Origin: Tychonema litorale BBK16
GTDB lineage: Bacteria > Cyanobacteriota > Cyanobacteriia > Cyanobacteriales > Microcoleaceae
DNA: 12,287 nt
Assembly: GCF_021648855.1 (NCBI RefSeq)
Contig: NZ_JAKJHX010000144.1
Location: 1-12,287 of the forward strand
Direction: 5' to 3'
Of the stretch, positions 7,398 to 12,287 are shown piece after piece. Below the pieces are notes generated by a model, which saw only the letters and a list, made by a program, of their open reading frames with translations, did not search any database and was not told the DNA's origin. Both the position numbers and the translations under genes were made by a program. Position 1 is the first letter of the stretch, and each line of letters starts with the position of its first letter.

Positions 7398-7430
7398 AAA
7401 ACCCGGTTTCTTCAAGAAACCGGGCTTTTA
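7398..7430. terminator. Bidirectional terminator built from an AAACCCGG palindrome
   Basis: CCCGGTTTCTT (7402-7412) and AAGAAACCGGG (7414-7424) form an 11-bp inverted repeat flanked by A and T runs, so both strands end in a U tract. It lies between the convergent DUF4870 gene (stop 7367) and CNBD gene (stop 7432) and suits both. It has the same core as the repeats at 3929 and 4018. Confidence 0.8.
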
Positions 7431-7431
7431 A

Positions 7432-7899
7432 TTATTTTACGGCTACAGTATCTGGTAACGATAAAACTGCTTCTTTAGCATTTAACTTTTGATTCAATTC
7501 GCGAATCCGGCGTGACAGCAAGCGGATAATATTAACAGCAATTCCCGGTGTTTCATCAATAGCATCATAGAGCTGCATTTGAGTTAACATCAAACACTCA
7601 CAAGGTTCAACAACAGTAATAGAAGCCGATCGCGGTTCTGCATCAAATAGCGACATTTCACCGAAACAAGCACCAGCCTTCAACTGCGCCAAATCCCGAT
7701 CGCCAATATGAACCCGCACCGTTCCCGATACCAGGATATAGAGCGATCGACCTTCTTGACCTTCCGTAAAAATTGTGTGTTTAGAAGGAAATGAAAGTTC
7801 ATCCATTACCGATGCTAGACGCACGAGAAAATCATCCCGCAGTTCCTTGAAAATCGGAACCGCCCTCACAAATAATAGGCGTTCAACGCTGGTTAACAT
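7432..7899 (-). CDS. Solo cyclic-nucleotide-binding-domain (Crp/CAP-fold) protein
   Basis: This 155-residue soluble protein is almost entirely one cNMP-binding beta-roll (about 10-125). A short helical tail and no helix-turn-helix follow, so it is not a Crp-type DNA binder. The phosphate-binding cassette is well preserved: FGEMSLFDAEPRSASI (79-94) with Gly80-Glu81 for the ribose and Arg90 for the cyclic phosphate, so ligand binding is plausible. The cyclic nucleotide (cAMP or cGMP) cannot be told. It lies downstream of the transporter-HEAT gene on the same strand; transporter-HEAT proteins of this class sometimes carry a C-terminal CNBD, so this may be the detached sensor of that protein (inference). 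The 234-bp repeat region between them may separate transcription. There is no strong Shine-Dalgarno at the ATG at 7899. Confidence 0.88.
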   Translation of the reverse strand: MLTSVERLLFVRAVPIFKELRDDFLVRLASVMDELSFPSKHTIFTEGQEGRSLYILVSGTVRVHIGDRDLAQLKAGACFGEMSLFDAEPRSASITVVEPCECLMLTQMQLYDAIDETPGIAVNIIRLLSRRIRELNQKLNAKEAVLSLPDTVAVK

Positions 7900-7930
7900 A
7901 GTGCGATGCAGTGATTAATTTAAACTTAAA

Positions 7931-8132
7931 AATGGAAATTGGAAATTGGGAATTGGGAATTGCCTTGTGCTTTGAGCGTAGTCGAAGGGTTATTAGTTAT
8001 TGGTTATTTGCGGTGCCTTGAGCGTAGTCGAAGGGTCCAATGCCCAATGCCGAATCCCCTATGCCCCATGCCCCATGCCCAATTCCCCATGCCCCATGCC
8101 CCATCCCCGATGCCCAATTCCCCATTCCCAAT
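7931..8132. repeat. Heptanucleotide STRR thicket with a duplicated 23-bp unit
   Basis: Three repeat types fill the gap between the CNBD and transporter genes. First is a GGAATTG/GGAAATT heptamer run (7934-7962). Next is a 23-nt direct repeat containing TTGAGCGTAGTCGAAGGGT (7968-7990 and 8014-8036, differing at one base), a motif common in cyanobacterial intergenic DNA. Last is a run of degenerate CCCATGC / CCAATTC heptamers (about 8040-8127). Any open frames here come from the 7-bp period and do not look like genes. The array stops just short of the transporter stop codon at 8134. Confidence 0.88.
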
Positions 8133-8133
8133 A

Positions 8134-11100
8134 TTACCTTCTTCCCCCAGCACCCAATTCTGCCATCATTTCTTCCACTTGACCTGATACTAGGCGATCG
8201 GGGTCATTTTGCAACCTAGGTAGCAATTCGAGCAAAGCCTTGGGCGAGGCTATTTTCAAATAGGCTAACACTGCTTCACGGACAAAACCCGTGGGATGGC
8301 GAAGACAGACCAAAGTTTGTTGAGCGGTGAGAGTCCAGCGGGCTTCCCTCGCCAAATGAAAACAGCAAGCTAATGTCCAATCCGAAAGGAAGTGACGCAA
8401 TTCTAGCAAGCGCCGTAAACGATCGCTAGGGGCTAGAGGTTTGTACACCATCAATTCCGAGAGGTTGCTCAGTTTTTCCCTTTCCGAGTGCTGATCCAAT
8501 AGGTTAATGAGCGATCGCTTACTCGCTATATCAACAGTATTGTCTAAAATTTCCAATCCCCTAGCAACCATAGAAGGTTGACCCGAAGCGATATTAAAAG
8601 CCGCCGCTTGTACAGTGTCTAGCGGATAAAGAAACTTCATCAGCAAAAAACATCTATCTGTAGCATCAGATTCTAACCCCACCAAGGCTCGCCTCAACAA
8701 TTGAGCAGTATCCGAAGCAGGTTCATCGCCAATGTTTGCATTTTCAGTTGCGAACTTACCGTAGGTTGTTACCGAAGACAAATCTACTATACCTGCGTAA
8801 ATTTGACCGATAAACATTAACTCCTGTTCAATGAGAGTTTCGAGTCCGCTGCGTCCGATGCGGTCTAGAACACCTTCTATGCCAGATTCTGAGGGCATTT
8901 TCAACAGGATGCGGAGGATATTGCGCCTGGTAGTTCCCCAAGAAGTGAGTAAGTTACCGACCAAAATGTCGATCGCCTCTACACTACCAATTTGCCCCAA
9001 AGCCGTCCAAGCCTGCAACCTCACCAAATCAGATTTGTGGATATCCTCAGCTAAATGAACGAGCAGCGGAATCGCATCATTATGCAGTTTGACGATCGCC
9101 TGTAGGGCAGATTCCCGCGTCGATTTATAACCAAGTCCGCGCAGTAAGGAAGGATAATATTCTTCCGAATGAGTAGACGAAATCACATCCAGCAGAGCGC
9201 AGCGTACCCGCAGAGATTCATCTTGCAACAGATTGGGTATGTACAACCGCAGTCCTTGGAGGTAGTCAGCCTCTCCCAGGGCCCGCGTTCCCATCACACG
9301 TTCCCGCTCTTGCTTGTGGGTGAGCATTTGTCGCAGAGTATTAGTAGCTTCTGCCTTTTGTTGGCGATCGCCCCTTCTCATAATTAAAGCAGCAGCCGTA
9401 CCTCTTACTACCGGGTCTACTGTCGGCTGCAAGTACGATCGCAAACTCTCAATATTCGGTTCCGCATCAGTCAACCAGACATAGCGCAAAGCCAAAGCCA
9501 GCACCTCTGGGGGTAATCCTTGCTCGCTCAGGTGGCGAACCGCTTCCAAATATGCAGGGTTGGGGTGTTGAAGCATAGTTTCCAGGCTTTGGCGCTGCAA
9601 GGCTGGGGGCAACGATTCTAGAATCGGGGCCAAAACTTCTCCGACATTTTTGGGGTCAATTTGGGTCAGCAGTTCTATACAAGAACGCTTATCATCTTCC
9701 CCACCCGGCTGTTCCAGAGTTTCTACTACTGCCCGTTTCAAAGCTTTGAGGTCTACGTCGGTGACACCCAAGCGCCCACGTTCAGCACTTTTGACCAACA
9801 AACCCACGTATTGCGATCGAATCAGCCAGACCACAAACAGCCACACCAGCGCCAACACAACGATGACACCAATAAATACTAAACTTTGCTGGTCATGAAA
9901 TTTATTTTCGCTTTGGTGAGGGAGTATGTGGTCTGTTATCCACAGCAGAATCAGAATCCCAACTCCTGTCACTCCACAGGATAAAGGTTCGCCAACACCG
10001 TTGACCAAAGTCTGAATGCCCGATCGAATATTGTCCGGGATTGGTTGGAACAGAACCGGGCTCACAGTTTCCAACAGCGTGTAGTGCAACAGTTCATCCA
10101 GAAATCTCAGGAATACCAGTCCGATGAAAACAGGTACTAAATTTCCCAGGGATGCTCCCAGCGTTAACACTCCCAGAATCGCTATCCCTGCTGGTAGAAT
10201 CATCGCTGTGACGAATACTCCAATTCTTTCTACCAAGCGACTGGATGCGAACCACTGAGTAGCCACTTGAAACAAGCCTTGAATACCTTCGTAAATGCCC
10301 AGGAAGCTAGCTATCCAACTAGCACCACTCGCCCCATCCCCTGGATTTTGGTATTCTAGCTGGCTATAAAATTGGAAATCGACTAGGACGTAGAGGACTT
10401 CTGCGAGGACGAAAAAGCTAACTAGAGGTACGGCGTATTTTTGCAGCGGGCCTGTAACTTTGCGGGCGGTAAATTCTTGATTGTCGTCTTCGTCTTCGTC
10501 ATCTGACCAGTGGGCTGTTTCCGGGAATGCTTGGCGGTATTTTTCGGTGAGATAATACAGCAATATCGAGCCTGTGGCAACCATTAACCCTGATACCAGG
10601 GTGACGTTTTTCAAACCTACTACGTGCAGCAACACCGGTAGAGAGAATCCGCTAACTACTCCAGCTACTAAATAGCCACTGCTAACTAGGGGATAGGTGC
10701 GTTTGATTTCTCTGATGTTGAAGAGTTGGTTGGAAGTGATGGAAGTGTTGAGGTCATTGAGTACATAGCAAGCTTCCACCCACAGCCACATCAGGAATAT
10801 CGTAATGAAGGCGATGCTGATACCAGCGATCTTTGTATCCTCGTAGCCGATGCCGAATCGAAACAGGAATAGGGGTACCGACATCATTGCTAGAACGACG
10901 ACGATGACGCGCCGCAATGGCAGGATTTTTTGCATCCAAGAGTAGACAAAGCCTAAACCGGAACCGATGAAGGCGCTGGCTATGTAAATCCAGGGCATTT
11001 TGTCGGCACCGTATTCGTCTAGAAACAGACCTACTGTGCTGAGTTCCAGCCAGATCAGCCCTACGGAAGTTAAACTGTAGACAAGGAACATCAGTACGGT

Positions 11101-11187
11101 TCGCTCTACTTCTTCCGATCGCAAGTTGAGCGATCGAAGCATCCCTTGTTTGACACCCCCTGAACCGCTGGTTTGAAAATTGTCCAT
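8134..11187 (-). CDS. NTT/MFS-type membrane transporter fused to a long HEAT-like repeat region
   Basis: This 1017-residue two-part protein has about 12 transmembrane helices at residues 30-458, resembling ATP/ADP-translocase (Npt/Tlc) or MFS-type carriers. A strongly acidic cytoplasmic loop lies in the middle (DDEDEDDNQEF, 229-239). From about 480 to 1010 it is all helical, with repeated helix pairs typical of HEAT/armadillo solenoids (for example DPVVRGTAAALIMRRGD, ESLRVRCALLDVISS, HPTGFVREAVLAYLKI), probably a cytoplasmic protein-interaction scaffold. Transport substrate is unknown; nucleotides are a guess from fold resemblance. The ATG at 11187 has AGGAAAA about a dozen bases upstream. 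It follows infC by 105 bp on the same strand and precedes the CNBD gene. Its C-terminus (ELGAGGRR) ends at the edge of a heptamer repeat array, so the tail may have been reshaped by repeat growth. Confidence 0.85.
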   Translation of the reverse strand: MDNFQTSGSGGVKQGMLRSLNLRSEEVERTVLMFLVYSLTSVGLIWLELSTVGLFLDEYGADKMPWIYIASAFIGSGLGFVYSWMQKILPLRRVIVVVLAMMSVPLFLFRFGIGYEDTKIAGISIAFITIFLMWLWVEACYVLNDLNTSITSNQLFNIREIKRTYPLVSSGYLVAGVVSGFSLPVLLHVVGLKNVTLVSGLMVATGSILLYYLTEKYRQAFPETAHWSDDEDEDDNQEFTARKVTGPLQKYAVPLVSFFVLAEVLYVLVDFQFYSQLEYQNPGDGASGASWIASFLGIYEGIQGLFQVATQWFASSRLVERIGVFVTAMILPAGIAILGVLTLGASLGNLVPVFIGLVFLRFLDELLHYTLLETVSPVLFQPIPDNIRSGIQTLVNGVGEPLSCGVTGVGILILLWITDHILPHQSENKFHDQQSLVFIGVIVVLALVWLFVVWLIRSQYVGLLVKSAERGRLGVTDVDLKALKRAVVETLEQPGGEDDKRSCIELLTQIDPKNVGEVLAPILESLPPALQRQSLETMLQHPNPAYLEAVRHLSEQGLPPEVLALALRYVWLTDAEPNIESLRSYLQPTVDPVVRGTAAALIMRRGDRQQKAEATNTLRQMLTHKQERERVMGTRALGEADYLQGLRLYIPNLLQDESLRVRCALLDVISSTHSEEYYPSLLRGLGYKSTRESALQAIVKLHNDAIPLLVHLAEDIHKSDLVRLQAWTALGQIGSVEAIDILVGNLLTSWGTTRRNILRILLKMPSESGIEGVLDRIGRSGLETLIEQELMFIGQIYAGIVDLSSVTTYGKFATENANIGDEPASDTAQLLRRALVGLESDATDRCFLLMKFLYPLDTVQAAAFNIASGQPSMVARGLEILDNTVDIASKRSLINLLDQHSEREKLSNLSELMVYKPLAPSDRLRRLLELRHFLSDWTLACCFHLAREARWTLTAQQTLVCLRHPTGFVREAVLAYLKIASPKALLELLPRLQNDPDRLVSGQVEEMMAELGAGGRR

Positions 11188-11292
11188 GCAGCGTTAATTT
11201 TCCTGTGGTAGCTTATTTCTGACGGACTTTGAAACTCATCAGTAATCAGTCACCAGTTTAGGACTAATGACCGATCGCTAATGACTATCTAT
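11188..11292 (-). other. infC-transporter intergenic spacer with degenerate short repeats
   Basis: This 105-bp spacer between two minus-strand genes contains related short words (GTCATTAG, GGTCATTAG, GACTGATTACTGATGAG on the minus strand), a decayed 7-8 bp repeat of a sort common between cyanobacterial genes. I see no terminator or clear promoter, so read-through from infC is possible. Confidence 0.4.
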
Positions 11293-11829
11293 CTATACTT
11301 TCTTCGGAGATAGCAGCATCATCATACTGCGTCCCTCTTTTTTCGGGGCTTGCTGCACTTCGGCGATTTCTTGCAAATCCGTGGCCATGCGTTTGAGCAA
11401 GTCTTCTGCTAGGTTACTATGTTGGATTTCCCGACCTCTGAACATGATCGTGGCTTTTACTTTGTCCCCAGATTTGATAAAGCGGTCTGCTAGTTTGAGG
11501 CGCACTTGATAGTCATGTTCTTCAATTTTGTAGCGCATCTTCACTTCTTTCACGTCAGCAGTGTGCTGCTTCCGCTTTGCTTCTCGCGCTTTTTTCTCTT
11601 GCTCGAATTTGTACTTTCCGTAGTCCATCACTCGACATACGGGTGGGTCAGCTTTATCACTGACAAGTACCAAGTCCAGTTCTTTTTCCTCAGCGAGGCG
11701 CAGTGCTTCTGATGGTGTCAATATCCCCAGTTGTGCGCCGTCGGTATCGATGACCCGGATTTTGGGGTATCGAATATTTTCATTGATCTGGGGGAGGTTA
11801 CGATTTTGTCTTCTTTCAATCACAGGCAT
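11293..11829 (-). CDS. infC: Translation initiation factor IF-3
   Basis: This 178-residue cytoplasmic protein binds the 30S subunit, blocks premature 50S joining and checks the start codon-initiator tRNA pair. The N-domain holds [13 protein letters not shown] and [23 protein letters not shown] (split around residues 16-73). A basic linker ([13 protein letters not shown], 76-88) leads to the C-domain with [15 protein letters not shown] (93-107), [12 protein letters not shown] (123-134) and [16 protein letters not shown]. Length and ends are standard. It starts with ATG, so the AUU-based autoregulation known from E. coli does not apply. rpmI and rplT do not follow; the next gene is a transporter. 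The leader is long and structured and ends in an IS605-like motif 25 nt before the ATG. Confidence 0.98.
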   Translation of the reverse strand: MPVIERRQNRNLPQINENIRYPKIRVIDTDGAQLGILTPSEALRLAEEKELDLVLVSDKADPPVCRVMDYGKYKFEQEKKAREAKRKQHTADVKEVKMRYKIEEHDYQVRLKLADRFIKSGDKVKATIMFRGREIQHSNLAEDLLKRMATDLQEIAEVQQAPKKEGRSMMMLLSPKKV

Positions 11830-11854
11830 GAATTGTTGTGTGAACAGTAGTTTA

Positions 11855-12001
11855 TTGACGTATTCCTGGGCGTGAACGCGCCGGAATTCTTAAATGATGT
11901 TACGAAGCAGGCTTTCAATCGAGAAGCTCTGAGGCTCGTCAGTTACTCTCGAAGGAGTAATGCCGGAAGCCCCTCGCTTTCAGGCAGGGTAAAACATTAT
12001 A
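11855..12001 (-). mobile_element. IS605/omega-RNA-like remnant forming the infC leader
   Basis: On the minus strand the sequence ends AAGAATTCC, a hairpin, then GGAATACGTCAA with TCAA finishing at 11855. The hairpin has 11-nt arms (11862-11872/11877-11887) with nine pairs and loop TTCA. This mirrors the AAGAATCCCC...GGAGTATGTCAA right end at 12211 (10 of 12 bases in the last block). Upstream are a TTACTC/GAGTAA stem (11943-11948/11955-11960) and a CCCT/AGGG stem (11971-11974/11986-11989), so the whole leader can fold. No transposase is coded. I infer a decayed TnpB-type element or its RNA, now serving as the infC 5' leader. Alternatives are a native structured infC leader, or an element on the plus strand whose end is near 11990. 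Confidence 0.5.
11996..12001 (-). promoter_or_regulatory. TATAAT -10 box, candidate infC promoter
   Basis: This is a perfect TATAAT on the minus strand. The -35 position 17 bases upstream is poor. It would start transcription near 11989, giving infC a structured leader of about 160 nt that includes the IS605-like hairpin. The matching TATAAT at 6698 in the other shrunken element supports an element-borne promoter (inference). Confidence 0.45.
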
Positions 12002-12075
12002 GTTCCAATACTTGCCATTCTACTCACTCTGGCTAAGTTTTTGCTTAGTTTTATTTTAACTTCACACACTGATGG

Positions 12076-12189
12076 GGGAATTGGGAATTGGGCAATTTCA
12101 GGGAATTGGGCATCGGGCATTGGGCATTGGTAGCTGTCTCTCCCCATCTCCCTCTTCTCCCCCTCTCCTCAATTCCCTGAAATTGCCCT
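12076..12189. repeat. GGGAATT heptamer repeats and a perfect 19-bp inverted repeat
   Basis: Heptamers of GGGAATT/GGGCATT type run from 12076 to 12130. Within them GGGCAATTTCAGGGAATTG (12090-12108) is repeated perfectly inverted at 12170-12188, with a 61-nt spacer. The spacer includes a nearly unbroken pyrimidine tract (about 12136-12170). No gene is seen between 12002 and 12210; a weak CTAAG/CTTAG hairpin with a T-rich tail lies at 12033-12057. Confidence 0.88.
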
Positions 12190-12210
12190 GTACAATGAGT
12201 ATTGTTGATT

Positions 12211-12287
12211 TTGACATACTCCCCGTGCCTTTAGGCACGGGGATTCTTGTTCATGGTTCACAGAAGTCCACTTGCTATATCAGGCTT
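12211..12287 (-). mobile_element. Right end (RE) of a second IS200/IS605 TnpB-type element, body to the right of the window
   Basis: On the minus strand the order is CTGTGAA, AAGAATC, a perfect 9-bp stem (CCCCGTGCC/GGCACGGGG; plus-strand arms 12221-12229 and 12234-12242), then GAGTATGTCAA ending at 12211. This is the typical cyanobacterial IS605 orfB right end and the twin of the end at 1-54. The loop reads TAAA on the element strand, whereas TTTA is usual, as if the palindrome had flipped. Any tnpB lies beyond base 12287. A guide copied from the flank would start at 12210 and read leftward into the repeat region. Confidence 0.78.

Noticed and set aside
7934..8127. CRISPR-like array
   Set aside because: Units are 7 bp with no spacers and no constant 20-40 bp repeat, so this is an STRR, not CRISPR.
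7939..8187. Open frames of 60-82 codons with CPMPHAQFPMP-like periodic protein
   Set aside because: The translation simply reflects the 7-bp repeat period in several frames; there is no ribosome-binding site and no fold.
1..12287. Composite transposon bounded by the two inverted IS605-type ends
   Set aside because: IS605 elements move as single-strand circles from paired left and right ends of one copy; the two right ends alone do not define a mobile unit, and the genes between include prfC and infC.

Overview
The window comes from a cyanobacterium, probably a filamentous Oscillatoriales-type organism (Microcoleus/Oscillatoria/Phormidium-like). I see at least eight copies of the HIP1 octamer GCGATCGC (for example 2893-2900, 3185-3192, 4505-4512, 4857-4864, 5498-5505, 5906-5913, 8511-8518, 9364-9371). 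There are also heptanucleotide tandem repeats of the cyanobacterial STRR kind, AAACCCGG-type interspersed palindromes, and proteins of clearly cyanobacterial type. The genus is inference.

Layout. 1-54 is the right end of an IS200/IS605 (TnpB)-type element lying outside the window. 78-3903 is a tight rightward operon: haem-copper oxidase subunit I (ctaD), subunit III (ctaE) and a GMC-family flavoprotein, closed by a palindromic repeat/terminator. 4142-4728 is a Phd/YefM antitoxin gene overlapping a RelE-type toxin gene broken by an in-frame stop. 4820-6448 (minus) is prfC, encoding release factor RF3. 6449-7034 has no intact gene; it holds a heptamer repeat, two hairpins and a shrunken TnpB-type element ending 21 nt before a small DUF4870 membrane protein gene (7035-7367). 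A bidirectional terminator follows. The minus-strand genes to its right are a solo cyclic-nucleotide-binding-domain protein (7432-7899), a 234-bp repeat thicket, a 1017-residue NTT/MFS-type transporter fused to a long HEAT-like region (8134-11187), and infC, encoding IF-3 (11293-11829). The right edge (11830-12287) holds a structured infC leader that again ends in an IS605-type right end, more heptamer repeats with a perfect 19-bp inverted repeat, and another IS605-type right end at 12211.

Genes working together. Subunits I and III belong to one respiratory terminal oxidase; subunit II is not in the window and may lie beyond the IS end at the left edge. The GMC protein is probably co-transcribed with them, but it appears to lack the usual catalytic His/Asn pair. 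The transporter-HEAT protein and the CNBD protein are neighbours on one strand and may form a split sensor/transporter module. prfC and infC are translation housekeeping genes.

The most unusual signal is positional. Three of the four IS605-type right ends (AATC, hairpin, then a GTCAA end) stop 21-25 nt upstream of the start codon of a gene in the same orientation (ctaD, the DUF4870 gene, infC). In a TnpB system that stretch would be the guide portion of the omega RNA. Whether this is insertion bias, promoter donation or domesticated leader RNA cannot be decided from sequence alone.
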